From: DATJFQ01 sp035495555
GTDB lineage: Bacteria > Acidobacteriota > Vicinamibacteria > Vicinamibacterales > 2-12-FULL-66-21
Reading direction: 5' to 3'
DNA: 64,000 nucleotides
NCBI GenBank assembly: GCA_035495555.1
Contig: DATJFQ010000047.1
Span: 1-64,000 of the forward strand
Below are positions 6,706-15,231 of this stretch, in pieces. Made by a program: the position numbers and the translations under genes. Position 1 is the stretch's first letter. The number at the start of each line of letters is the position of its first letter. The notes below the pieces were generated by a model. That model saw nothing but the letters and a program-made list of their open reading frames with translations. It was not told the DNA's origin and ran no database searches.

Positions 6706-9276
6706 TTGTCGCACGTGTATATGGATATCAAGCTGAAACGAATGTGGTGCGTGGCGGCGCTGATTGCCGCGACCACCCTGAGCGCAGGGACCGCCGCGGC
6801 GCAGACGCTGCAACCGCAGGAGCGGCTCTGCGATCCGACGTTTCAGGATTGCCGCGCGGATCTCCTGACCTATATCGCTCAGGAAACGGTCGAGATCGAC
6901 GTCGGCGCCTGGATGTTCACCGATGCGCGCTACACCAACGCGCTCGTGGCTGCGTGGCAGCGCGGCGTCAAAATCCGGGTACTGATGGATCCGCGCTGCG
7001 AAGACCAGCACGAGCACTGCCTCCCCCAGCAGCAGCAGCTCCAGGACGCCGGCATTCCGATGCGCAACCGCCTCGGAAGCGGGATCCTTCACTGGAAGTG
7101 CATGATCTTCGCGTCACAGGGGCAGATCGAGTTCGCCGGAGCCAACTACGCGCCGTTCGAATTCGTCCCCGAAACGCCGTGGGTGAACTACACCGACGAG
7201 ATCATCTACTACACGAACAACCCGGCGCTCGTGCAGAGCTTCATGCGGAAGTTCGACGACCTCTGGACCAGCACAACCGAGTTCGCGAACTTTGCGAACG
7301 TGACCGGCCCGCTGACGCGTTCGTACCCGACCTATCCGATCGATCCGGAACTGAACTTCCCGCCAGACGACAGCTACCGCAACCGCGCGATCGCGGCGTA
7401 CGACAAGGAGACGCAGGCGATCGACGTACAGATGTTCCGCATCACGGACCAGACGCACTCGCTGGCGATGATCCGCGCCGTCAACCGCGGCGTTCCGGTG
7501 CGCCTGATCACGGACGAAACGGAGTATCGCAACCCGGAGCGTCTCTGGGACGCGTACAACGTCGACATGATGTATCAGGCGGGCGTGCAAGTGCGCCTGG
7601 ATGGCCACCAGGGCATCGACCACGCGAAGGGCGTCAATCTGTACTCCCAGGGGCTGTCCATCTTCGGGTCATCGAACTGGACGTCGCCCTCGTCTGACTC
7701 CCAGCGGGAACACAACTACTTCACGGTACAACCCTGGATTTTCCAGTGGATGACGAGCACGTTCAACCGCAAGTGGACCAACGGCCAGGGCTACACGGAG
7801 ACGAAGCCGTTCGTGCCGCTGCCGCCCGACGTGCCGGCGTACAACGCGCCGGTAAACGGCGCGACCGCACTGCCGACGAGCGGAGTGACGCTCTCCTGGA
7901 ACGGCGGCCTGTGGGGACAGATCTACGACATCTACTTTGGCACGACCTCGAACCCGCCGCTGCTCGCGGGCAACGTGCAGCTCGGTCCCAGCCAGTACAG
8001 CACTGATTACAAGACGTACGCGCTGCCGGCGCTCCAGCCGGGCACGACGTATTACTGGAAAATCGTCTCGAAGACCATGGCCTACGTCCCCGCCAACGGC
8101 GTGGTGTGGAGCTTCACCACGGCGGGGTCGGGCGGCGGCGGCGGATCGACGCTCCCGTCCGGGTGGTCGAACAGCGACATAGGCGCGACCGGCGCGCCCG
8201 GTACGTCATCGTTCGCGAACAACACCTTTACGGTCACTGGCGCGGGCGCGGACGTGTGGGGCACATCCGATGCTCTCCAGTACGCCTACACGACGATGTC
8301 GGGTGACGGCACCGTCGTCGCGCGCGTCGCGTCGGAACAGAACGTCTCGAGCTGGACGAAGGCCGGCGTGATGATCCGCGGATCGCTGTCCCCTTCGTCT
8401 GCGCAGGCGTTCATGCTCGTTTCGCCTGCCAAAGGGACGGCGTTTCAGCGGCGGCTGTCCGACAACAACTCGAGCGTGAACACGGCCGGGACGTTTGCCG
8501 CGGCACCGCGATGGGTGAAGCTGTCCCGCAGCGGCAACACGATCACGGCATACGAGTCGGCGAACGGATCGACGTGGAACACCGTCGCGAGCGATACGTT
8601 CTCCCTGCCGGCAACCGTCTACGTCGGCCTCGCCGTCTCGAGCCACGTCGCCGGGACGACGGCAACGGCAACGTTCGATTCGGTGGCCGTCGGCGGCTCC
8701 GCTCCGCCTCCGCCTCCGCCGCCACCGACGCTGCCGACGGGCTGGTCGGATGGGGATATCGGCAGCGTGCCGATTGCCGGGACAGCCAGCTACTCGAACG
8801 GGACGTTCTCCGTCACGGGTTCGGGTGCGGATATCTGGGGCACCGCCGATGCGTTCAACTACGCACGAACGCAGATCACGGGGGACGGGACGATCATCGC
8901 CCGCGTCGCGAGCGTGCAGTACGCAGACAAATGGACCAAGGCTGGCGTCATGATCCGGGAAACGCTCGCGGCCGGTTCGGCACACGCGTTCATGCTCGTA
9001 TCACCAGGCAAGGGCCTCGCGTTCCAGCGGCGTCCCGTCGCGAACGGCCAGAGCGTGAATACCGCCGGCAGCCTGAACACGGCGCCCCGCTGGGTCAAGC
9101 TGACGCGAACCGGCAACGTGTTCAACGCCTACGAATCCGGCGACGGCGCGAACTGGACGCTGGTCGGAACGGAGACGATTCCGATGGGATCGACCGTCTA
9201 TGTCGGGCTGGCGGTGACGAGCCATACGACGTCGACGTCGGCGACCGCCACGTTCGATAACGTGGTGATCAATTGA
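6706..9276 (+). CDS. Secreted phospholipase D-fold protein with FN3-like domain and duplicated C-terminal domain
   Basis: 856 residues from TTG 6706, which has AAAAGGA 8 nt upstream (an ATG lies five codons later). A signal peptide ends near ALSAGTAAAQ (residue 33). Two PLD-like halves follow. They contain HWK at about 129 and HAKGVNLY at about 306, and a GSSNW motif follows the second. The Asp of the HxKxxxxD motif is missing in both. A fibronectin-like segment (about 385-475) and a Gly linker lead to two copies of one domain of about 180 residues (483-663 and 678-856), joined by nine prolines. These copies share blocks such as WTKAGVMIR, AFMLVSP and TAPRWVKL, typical of concanavalin-like modules. 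Extracellular binding to polymer is likely; nuclease or lipase activity is uncertain. Confidence 0.8.
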   Translation: MSHVYMDIKLKRMWCVAALIAATTLSAGTAAAQTLQPQERLCDPTFQDCRADLLTYIAQETVEIDVGAWMFTDARYTNALVAAWQRGVKIRVLMDPRCEDQHEHCLPQQQQLQDAGIPMRNRLGSGILHWKCMIFASQGQIEFAGANYAPFEFVPETPWVNYTDEIIYYTNNPALVQSFMRKFDDLWTSTTEFANFANVTGPLTRSYPTYPIDPELNFPPDDSYRNRAIAAYDKETQAIDVQMFRITDQTHSLAMIRAVNRGVPVRLITDETEYRNPERLWDAYNVDMMYQAGVQVRLDGHQGIDHAKGVNLYSQGLSIFGSSNWTSPSSDSQREHNYFTVQPWIFQWMTSTFNRKWTNGQGYTETKPFVPLPPDVPAYNAPVNGATALPTSGVTLSWNGGLWGQIYDIYFGTTSNPPLLAGNVQLGPSQYSTDYKTYALPALQPGTTYYWKIVSKTMAYVPANGVVWSFTTAGSGGGGGSTLPSGWSNSDIGATGAPGTSSFANNTFTVTGAGADVWGTSDALQYAYTTMSGDGTVVARVASEQNVSSWTKAGVMIRGSLSPSSAQAFMLVSPAKGTAFQRRLSDNNSSVNTAGTFAAAPRWVKLSRSGNTITAYESANGSTWNTVASDTFSLPATVYVGLAVSSHVAGTTATATFDSVAVGGSAPPPPPPPPTLPTGWSDGDIGSVPIAGTASYSNGTFSVTGSGADIWGTADAFNYARTQITGDGTIIARVASVQYADKWTKAGVMIRETLAAGSAHAFMLVSPGKGLAFQRRPVANGQSVNTAGSLNTAPRWVKLTRTGNVFNAYESGDGANWTLVGTETIPMGSTVYVGLAVTSHTTSTSATATFDNVVIN

Positions 9277-9284
9277 GAGAGAAA

Positions 9285-9373
9285 ACCGACTCCCAATTCC
9301 CAACGCCCAACTCCCAATCGAACAGGTTTCGCAACTTGGGAGTTGGGAATTGGGAGTTGGGAGTTGGGAGTTG
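9285..9373. repeat. Heptamer repeat family B in inverted orientation, between convergent genes
   Basis: C-rich units (about 9289-9320) face G-rich units (about 9339-9373) across a short spacer containing AACAGGTTTCGCAA, so the transcript from either strand can fold into a long imperfect hairpin. It sits between the 3' ends of the PLD-fold gene and ku, where it could act as a bidirectional terminator. Confidence 0.85.
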
Positions 9374-9404
9374 ACACGCGCGCTCAGTTCGACGCGGGGC
9401 CTCC

Positions 9405-10265
9405 CTATCCGCGCGCGCGCCTCTTGGCCGGCGCGGCCTTGGCCTTCGCCGGTTTCTCCATATCCGCCTTCACGGCGCGCTTCTTCTCCGTGCTGACCCG
9501 ATCGAGGCTCTGTCGCAGCGCGTCCATCAGGTTGACGACCTTTGGCGGCGTCTCCTCGGTCGTGGCCACGACTTCTTCGCCGGCGATCTTCGCGTCGATG
9601 ATCCGCTGCAGTTCTTCCTGGTACGAATCCTTGTAGTCTTCGAGGTTCAGCTCAGCATCGAAGTTCTCGATGACGGCCTTCGCGAGCTTGATCTCCTCCG
9701 GCTTGACCTTCGCGGGGACGCTGTCGAGTTCCTCGATGTTCGACATGCTGCGGATCTCGTTGGCCCGCCGCATGGTGTACATCACGAGCCCCTTGTCTTT
9801 CGGCTGCACGGCGACGAGATACTCGCGTCCGTAGAGCGCGAGCTTGCCGATGCCCGCCTTCCCTTTCATGCCTTCGCGCATGACGGCAAAGGCCTCGAGC
9901 GCCATCTGGCCGTCGGGCGCGAGGTAATAGGGACGCTCGATGTAGATGGGATCGATCGCATCGGCGTCGGTGAACTGGACGAGATCGATCACGCGCGTGG
10001 ACTCGGGACGCACCTTGGCGAGGTCCTCTTCGTCCATGACGACGTAGCGGCCTTTCTCGAACTCGTAGCCTTTCACGATTTCGGCGAGCGGCACCTCGCG
10101 CTCGCACTTCGGACACCAGCGCTTCTGCTGGATGCGCGTCTGGCACTCGCCGTGGAGCTGATTGAAGCTGATCGTCGCCGCCGAGTCAGTCGCCGGGAAC
10201 ACCCGGACCGGGATGTTCACGAGGCTGATTTTGAGAAATCCCTTCCAGGTCGGTCTCGCGGCCAT
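9405..10265 (-). CDS. ku: Ku protein of non-homologous end joining
   Basis: 286 residues, the normal bacterial Ku length. It begins MAARPTWKGFLKISLVNIPVRVF and contains the characteristic CQTRIQQKRWCPKCEREVP block, EIVKGYEFEKGRYVV and IDPIYIERPYYLAP. These form the Ku beta-barrel that dimerises around broken DNA ends. The tail (about 260-286) is Lys/Ala-rich, as usual for DNA binding and LigD recruitment. The partner ligD is about 5 kb away at 15232. The start has TTGGAGG upstream. A small unknown gene precedes it in the same direction by about 70 bp. Confidence 0.96.
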   Translation of the reverse strand: MAARPTWKGFLKISLVNIPVRVFPATDSAATISFNQLHGECQTRIQQKRWCPKCEREVPLAEIVKGYEFEKGRYVVMDEEDLAKVRPESTRVIDLVQFTDADAIDPIYIERPYYLAPDGQMALEAFAVMREGMKGKAGIGKLALYGREYLVAVQPKDKGLVMYTMRRANEIRSMSNIEELDSVPAKVKPEEIKLAKAVIENFDAELNLEDYKDSYQEELQRIIDAKIAGEEVVATTEETPPKVVNLMDALRQSLDRVSTEKKRAVKADMEKPAKAKAAPAKRRARG

Positions 10266-10333
10266 AGGGCGCCTCCAACCACGAGTGTATCGGACGAACG
10301 GTCGATGCCGGCCAGTTCACAGATTTGCGCAGG

Positions 10334-10549
10334 CTACCGTCCGCGCCACTGGTCGTAGATCTGCTCGCGGACGTGCTGCGCGGTGGTACCCCGCCCGGCG
10401 CGGACGACCATCGTCGAGGGATGCGACCCGGCCACGTTGATCCGCCAGCGATCCGGCTGCCGATCGGCCTCGATGGTGACGGGTACATCGCCGGCGCCGA
10501 GCTCCCGCAGCGCCAGGCGGGTGATGCGCTCGAGATCGTGCGGCTCCAT
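10334..10549 (-). CDS. Small hypothetical protein upstream of ku
   Basis: About 71 residues from ATG 10549 (MEPHDLERITRLALRELG; an in-frame start at 10588 would add 13 residues). I do not recognise a family. The protein is soluble and mixed alpha/beta in appearance, with a central VPVTIEADRQPDRWRINVAG segment. Codon positions are GC-rich as in the neighbours. It shares direction with ku with a gap of about 70 bp, so co-transcription is possible. No Shine-Dalgarno sequence is visible. Confidence 0.5.
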   Translation of the reverse strand: MEPHDLERITRLALRELGAGDVPVTIEADRQPDRWRINVAGSHPSTMVVRAGRGTTAQHVREQIYDQWRGR

Positions 10550-10601
10550 GGGCGGAGAGGGGATTCTGACACAGATCAGGAAAAACAAGCGCTGAAGCAG
10601 T

Positions 10602-10678
10602 CAGTGGCCAGTTGCCAGTTGCCAGTTGCCAGTTGCCAGTTCGAATTGGGAGTTGGGAGTTGGGAGTTGGGAGTTTAA
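10602..10678. repeat. Heptamer repeat family B with a TTGCCAG variant block
   Basis: Five or so tandem CAGTTGC heptamers are followed directly by AGTTGGG/TTGGGAG units. The switch from one 7-nt unit to another inside one array suggests expansion by slippage or unequal exchange. The array ends at the stop codon of the TonB receptor gene. Confidence 0.9.
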
Positions 10679-13650
10679 AATTGATATCTCACCTGCAACT
10701 GGAACATCCGTGACGGATCGATGTTCGCGAGCGCCGGGAGCGCCACCGGAGACGACCCTGCGGCGACGAGCTGACCGAAGGTCGGATTCGGCGTGTCCGT
10801 GTCTCCGTACAGCGTCTGACCGCGACCGAGCACGTTCACGCTGTTGAACAGGTTGAACCCTTCAAGCCGCAGCAGAAGCGCCCCGGCGGAAAGGCGGAAG
10901 CGCTTCTCGACGAACACCGCGACATCCGACGTCGCCGTGCTGCGGAACGCGGACCGCCCGACGACGACACCGTCGACGACGGGACGATCGTTGTTCTGGC
11001 CGTCGCCGTTGTTGTCGATGCCCGTCGTCGCGTTGAACGGGCGGCCCGAGGCGAGCTGCGTGACCGTCCCTGCCGTGATGTCGTGCCCGAAGCGGTAGTT
11101 GAACGTGACGACCGCGCGATGGCGCTGATCGAGCAGGCTGGGCCCGCGTTCCTCCTCGCCGAGGCGCGCGATGTTGCTGTCGTTGGGATTCACGCCGTTG
11201 CCGTCGGGCTCCGTGGTGTTCGTCGAGTTCGACAGCGTGTAGCTGATCGCCGCGAACATCGTGTCGTTCCCGCGCCAGGTCACCTGCGTCTCCAGACCGT
11301 CGTAGTCGGCCACGCCGAGGTTCATGAGCACGTTCACCTGGCGCACGCCGCCGTTGACCGGCAGAATCGGCCGTGTGGCATTGGCCGCGGCGACGCTGCG
11401 CACCTGTCCCGGCGCGGTGCGATCGAACGGCGCGGGCGCGTTGAGATCGACCGTGCGATCGATGTTGCCCCAGTGCTGGTGCACGTAGTCCGCGCTCACG
11501 AACAGCCCTTTGAGGAACTGTCGTTCAGCGCCGATCGACACCATCTGCGTGCGCGGGTTCACGAGCGCTTCGGGATAGTTCGGCAGCAGGCCGAAGTTGA
11601 GCCCGTATTGCGCGAACTGCGCGTCGTAGAACGCCCGTTCGCCGGGCTGGATCGTGATGTCGCGCGCCGGGAGCTGCGACGCGGGCAGCGTTCGCGGATC
11701 GAAGGACAGCGGCAGGCACGCGCCGGTGAGACACGTGGGGAATCCGAGCTGTCCGGGTACGGCCGTGTACGTCGTGAGGCCGTCGAGGCCGCCGGTCAGC
11801 GCCGCGGCCACCACGTTGGAACGAATCTGCGTGTAGTACATCGCATAGCCGCCCCGCACCGCGAGCTGCGGATTGCCGTTCGGATTCCAGCCGAATCCAA
11901 GGCGCGGCGCGAAGTTCTTCGTCGCGTCGGTCAACGTCTGCCGGTCGTAACGGACGCCGAGAGACAGCGTGAGATCCGGTCGGAACCGATACTCATCCTG
12001 CGCGTACGCGGAGAGCAGCCACTGTTTCTCCGTGTAGCTCGAAATGCCGAAGCTGATCGGCTGCGTGTACTGCTGCACGTCCGCGAGCGTCAACTGATCG
12101 AACGGTGCGGTTGTCGTGTTCCGGAAGGTGAAGGTGCCGAGGAGAGCGGTGCCGAACTCCGATCCCGTGCCGCCCGAGGTGTGCCGCGCCGCGCTGCCGC
12201 CGAAGCGGAAGGTGTGCTGGCCGGTCGTCCACGTCACCGTGTCCGAGAACTGCGCCTGCCGGCTGTACAGATCGGCTGCACGCGACTGGCCGATCGTGAA
12301 CGGCACCGAGCCGCTCCGCGAATAGGTCGTCGAGAGCTGCAGCGGTGCCCACCTGGTGACGGGATCGCCGTTCAGGTAGCTGAACCGGATTTCGTTCAGG
12401 AGCGTCGGCGCGAGCACCATCGTGTGATTCGTCTGGGCCGACCACCCGGCGCGCGAGTACTGGCGCGCGACCGTCGGCGCGCTGGTGCCGCCGACCGTGT
12501 CCTGCGGGTTCGTGTCGTGGAAGCGATCGATGTTGAAGCGGAACATCAGCGTCTGCGCCGGTGTGATCTTGTGATCCACGCGCGCGTTCAGCAGCTCCTG
12601 ACGATATTGGCCGACGTAACGCAAATCACCGTCCGCCGGCAAGACGAATACGGGCAGGTTCGGAGACAGGAACGACGTGCGGTCCTGCCGCGTGTAGTCG
12701 TCCGTCACGAAATAGAACGTTCGATCCTTCGTGATGGGACCGCCGATCGAGCCCGAGAACTGGTGCAGCACGTCGGGAACGTCGGCCGGATTCATGGACT
12801 GCAGCGTGCCAGGCGTGGTGCACGAGGCGACCGACGGTGCGCAGAAGTTATCGGTCGAAAACGATTTCGCCTGCCAGGCGCCCGGCCGGCCCAGGTAGAG
12901 CGCTTCGCCGCGCGGGTTGTTGGATCCCGACTTCGTGATGATGTTCAGCGCAGGTCCGGCCGTCCACCCGAACTCCGCGGAGAACGCGTTGGTCAGCGCC
13001 GACATTTCCTGGACGGCTCCGATCGGCAGCGTGATGAGCGACGTCTGTCTGCCCCAGCCCTCGTCGTCGCTGGCGCCGTCAACGGTCACCGTGGTCTCAC
13101 GCCGGCCGCCCGCAGCCGTCACGAAATACGTGGTGTTCACGAAGAGATCGCCGGTGCCTTTGGCCTGGCGGAACGTGGAGTTGAGGAGCGGCAGCGACGA
13201 GATCTTCCGGCCGAGAATCGGCGTCTCTTCGATGCGCTTGCTGTCGAGCCGCTGGCCCATCTGCGGGTCCGCGCGCACGCCCTCCGCCGTCCCGTAGACC
13301 GTGACTTCGGCGGTCTCGGTGCCGACGAGCAGCTTCACCTTCAGCGTCGCGGTCTCGCCGGCGCGCAGCGTGAGGTTGCCGGAGGACTCAGGAGAAAAGC
13401 CGGTCTTCGCCACCGCGACCGAGTACGGACCGCCGACCGCCAAGCCGGAAATCGTTGCGCTGCCGTCCGGGGCGGACGTGGCCTCGCGCGTGGCGCCCGT
13501 CTGCGTGTTCACGACCGAGATCTGCGCGTCGCGGACCACAGCGCCCGACTGGTCCGTGACGACCACAACGAGCGCGGACGTGTTCGGCGCCTGCGCGAAC
13601 CCCGGCACCGCCAGGCACGACGAGGCCAGAAGAACTCGAAGGATTCTCAT
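10675..13650 (-). CDS. Oar-like TonB-dependent outer-membrane receptor
   Basis: 991 residues from ATG 13650 (MRILRVLLASSCLAVPGFAQ, a signal peptide). Next come a carboxypeptidase regulatory-like beta-sandwich (about 25-105, VVVVTDQSGAVVRDAQISV), a plug domain (about 120-250, with TTVTVDGASDDEGWG and NIITKSGSNNPRGEALYLG) and a long beta-barrel ending in MFQLQVRYQF. This is the Oar/SusC-like type abundant in Acidobacteria, used for uptake or export of large substrates. The open frame extends upstream to 13851, but that part translates a family-B repeat and is not coding. TACACT lies 7 nt before the ATG. Confidence 0.92.
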   Translation of the reverse strand: MRILRVLLASSCLAVPGFAQAPNTSALVVVVTDQSGAVVRDAQISVVNTQTGATREATSAPDGSATISGLAVGGPYSVAVAKTGFSPESSGNLTLRAGETATLKVKLLVGTETAEVTVYGTAEGVRADPQMGQRLDSKRIEETPILGRKISSLPLLNSTFRQAKGTGDLFVNTTYFVTAAGGRRETTVTVDGASDDEGWGRQTSLITLPIGAVQEMSALTNAFSAEFGWTAGPALNIITKSGSNNPRGEALYLGRPGAWQAKSFSTDNFCAPSVASCTTPGTLQSMNPADVPDVLHQFSGSIGGPITKDRTFYFVTDDYTRQDRTSFLSPNLPVFVLPADGDLRYVGQYRQELLNARVDHKITPAQTLMFRFNIDRFHDTNPQDTVGGTSAPTVARQYSRAGWSAQTNHTMVLAPTLLNEIRFSYLNGDPVTRWAPLQLSTTYSRSGSVPFTIGQSRAADLYSRQAQFSDTVTWTTGQHTFRFGGSAARHTSGGTGSEFGTALLGTFTFRNTTTAPFDQLTLADVQQYTQPISFGISSYTEKQWLLSAYAQDEYRFRPDLTLSLGVRYDRQTLTDATKNFAPRLGFGWNPNGNPQLAVRGGYAMYYTQIRSNVVAAALTGGLDGLTTYTAVPGQLGFPTCLTGACLPLSFDPRTLPASQLPARDITIQPGERAFYDAQFAQYGLNFGLLPNYPEALVNPRTQMVSIGAERQFLKGLFVSADYVHQHWGNIDRTVDLNAPAPFDRTAPGQVRSVAAANATRPILPVNGGVRQVNVLMNLGVADYDGLETQVTWRGNDTMFAAISYTLSNSTNTTEPDGNGVNPNDSNIARLGEEERGPSLLDQRHRAVVTFNYRFGHDITAGTVTQLASGRPFNATTGIDNNGDGQNNDRPVVDGVVVGRSAFRSTATSDVAVFVEKRFRLSAGALLLRLEGFNLFNSVNVLGRGQTLYGDTDTPNPTFGQLVAAGSSPVALPALANIDPSRMFQLQVRYQF

Positions 13651-13657
13651 CAGGCCG

Positions 13658-13663
13658 AGTGTA
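13658..13663 (-). promoter_or_regulatory. -10 box TACACT of the first TonB receptor gene
   Basis: TACACT on the minus strand (4 of 6 bases match the consensus) ends 7 nt before the ATG at 13650, again predicting a leaderless transcript. No Shine-Dalgarno sequence lies in between. Confidence 0.4.
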
Positions 13664-13708
13664 TCGACCGGAACGGATCTACTACCAGAGATAGTGGCGC
13701 GGGAGAAT

Positions 13709-13740
13709 TGAGAAAACTCCCAACTCCCAACTCCCAATGC
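13709..13740. repeat. Short family-B heptamer array
   Basis: Four to five CTCCCAA units between the TonB receptor start and the end of the M56 peptidase gene. Confidence 0.85.
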
Positions 13741-13753
13741 CCAATTTGATTGT

Positions 13754-14698
13754 TTATGGCACGACGCGGACCAGAGCTTCCATGGCCGCGTGAATCGCGG
13801 GGGCCGACGCGATGAAGGCAGCGGCGATCGTCGCGGCACCCGCCGCGGCAAGCAGCCATCGGTAGCTCCGACGTGCGGGCTGATCCGGGTTCAGCAGCAG
13901 CCGCACACGGGTCTCGATGCCGCCGCCTGGATAGAACGCGCTGATGCCCGCCGGCAGATTCGGTTCGGGCGCCAGCCGGGCAAGACGGATGAGTGCGTTG
14001 GCGAGATCGAAGCGCCGATCGGGATGGCCCGCAGCCGCGGCCGCATCCGCCGCCTCTTCAGCGGCCGCCGACCACGCCGACTCCAGTGCCGCCGCGAACG
14101 GCAGCCGCGGACAGCCCCGAAGAAGAAGTCGTTTCAGATTGTCGTACGCGGCCACGTGCGCCCGCTCGTGCGCGACCATCGCATTGATTTCCTCAGCCGA
14201 GCACTCGGCCAGCACACGTTCAGACACGAAGAGCGTGGGCCGTAGAGCGCCCACCACCGCCACGGTGGGAAACGGCTCGTCGATGACGAACGCGGGAAGA
14301 CCGGGGGCGAGATCCGCCGCCGGTCGACCGGAGCCTCTCCAGCGCTGCGCCAGGCGTGCGGTTGCTGCCCACGTGTGCGCGATCCGAATTCCTCCGGCGG
14401 CAACCAGCCCCAGTCCCGCTGCCGCGATGAGCATCATCGTCACCGTCAGCGGCTCGTCGGTGTTGGCGGGCTCGTAATACAGAAACGTGGGCAGCACCAT
14501 CGCGGCGGCAAACGCAAGCGCACCGGCGATCGGCAGCAGACGAAGCCACAGCAGCGACGCCGCGCGGCCGGACGGGGGACGGGCGTTGAAATATCGAGCC
14601 AGCACCGGCACGAGCATCGCCTCTGCGACGGCGAGCAGCGATACACCGATGGCGAACGACGAGAGCGTCACCGTTGACGCGAGCAGCCAGTACCTCAT
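13754..14698 (-). CDS. M56 family (BlaR1/MecR1-like) membrane metallopeptidase
   Basis: 314 residues from ATG 14698. Four predicted transmembrane helices lie in the first half (about 5-30, 45-65, 80-105 and a later one near 285-305). Between them is a cytoplasmic gluzincin domain whose zinc site is HERAH (MVAHERAHVAAYDNL), followed by SAAAEEAADAAA, where the third ligand Glu is expected. It is coupled to the upstream blaI-like gene by a 4-bp ATGA overlap, the standard BlaI/BlaR arrangement. There is no C-terminal penicillin-binding sensor domain, so the inducer is unknown; the protease presumably cleaves the repressor. Confidence 0.88.
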   Translation of the reverse strand: MRYWLLASTVTLSSFAIGVSLLAVAEAMLVPVLARYFNARPPSGRAASLLWLRLLPIAGALAFAAAMVLPTFLYYEPANTDEPLTVTMMLIAAAGLGLVAAGGIRIAHTWAATARLAQRWRGSGRPAADLAPGLPAFVIDEPFPTVAVVGALRPTLFVSERVLAECSAEEINAMVAHERAHVAAYDNLKRLLLRGCPRLPFAAALESAWSAAAEEAADAAAAAGHPDRRFDLANALIRLARLAPEPNLPAGISAFYPGGGIETRVRLLLNPDQPARRSYRWLLAAAGAATIAAAFIASAPAIHAAMEALVRVVP

Positions 14699-15105
14699 CG
14701 GCGGCCCTGCTCGCGCCGCTTTTCCTGCACGAGCCGTTCGAGCTCGTCCAGCAGCCGGGCGTCGCGCCGGCTCACTTCGTCGATGAAATATGAGAGGACC
14801 GGCTCGGCGTCGGAGCGATCGAGCAACGATTCGAGCGCCCGCGCGGCCATGCCCGATTCGATTTCGTCCCGCGAGTAGCGGGTGCGATATACGAACGCGC
14901 GCCCTGTCTTCTCGCGATCGAGGATGCCCTTCCGGTGCAGGCGATCCATCGTCGTCATCAGCGTCGTATAGGCCGTGCCGTCGAAATCGCCGATGAGATC
15001 GCGGACGCTCACAGGCGCACCACGCCGCCACAGCGCTTCCATGACGCGCAGCTCGAGCGCGCCGAAGATGGCGGCCGCGCCGGAGGATTTCCTGCGGAAC
15101 AGCAT
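14695..15105 (-). CDS. BlaI/MecI/CopY family winged-helix repressor
   Basis: 136 residues. It has the family's winged helix (IFGALELRVMEALWRRGAPVSVRDLIGD, then AYTTLMTTMDRLHRKGIL and YRTRYSRDE) and a C-terminal dimerisation helix pair (ESLLDRSDAEPVLSYFIDE). The stop overlaps the M56 peptidase start, so the two form a repressor/protease pair. It is divergent from ligD across 126 bp occupied mostly by family-A repeat. No regulated beta-lactamase gene is visible, so the regulon must lie elsewhere. Confidence 0.92.
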   Translation of the reverse strand: MLFRRKSSGAAAIFGALELRVMEALWRRGAPVSVRDLIGDFDGTAYTTLMTTMDRLHRKGILDREKTGRAFVYRTRYSRDEIESGMAARALESLLDRSDAEPVLSYFIDEVSRRDARLLDELERLVQEKRREQGRR

Positions 15106-15125
15106 TCCTCGATAGATTACACGAA

Positions 15126-15209
15126 GCGGGAGGCGCGAGGCGCGAGGCGGGAGGCGGGAGGCGGGAGGCGCGAGGCGCGAGGCGCGAGGGGCGAGGTGCG
15201 AGGTGCGAG
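15126..15209. repeat. Heptamer repeat family A between blaI-like gene and ligD
   Basis: About twelve GCGAGGC/GGGAGGC units, G-rich on the plus strand. The array occupies the entire divergent promoter region except for about 20 bp on each side. Confidence 0.95.
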
Positions 15210-15231
15210 CTTCTAAAGTTCGAGTAACGAT

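Noticed and set aside
11083..13749. 888-residue plus-strand ORF antisense to the TonB receptor
   Set aside because: Arg/His/Glu-rich composition typical of the reverse frame of a high-GC gene. It has no start signal and no family motif.
13651..13851. 67-residue N-terminal extension of the first TonB receptor frame
   Set aside because: It translates a family-B repeat (NWALGVGSWEFS) and lies before a clear signal peptide at ATG 13650.
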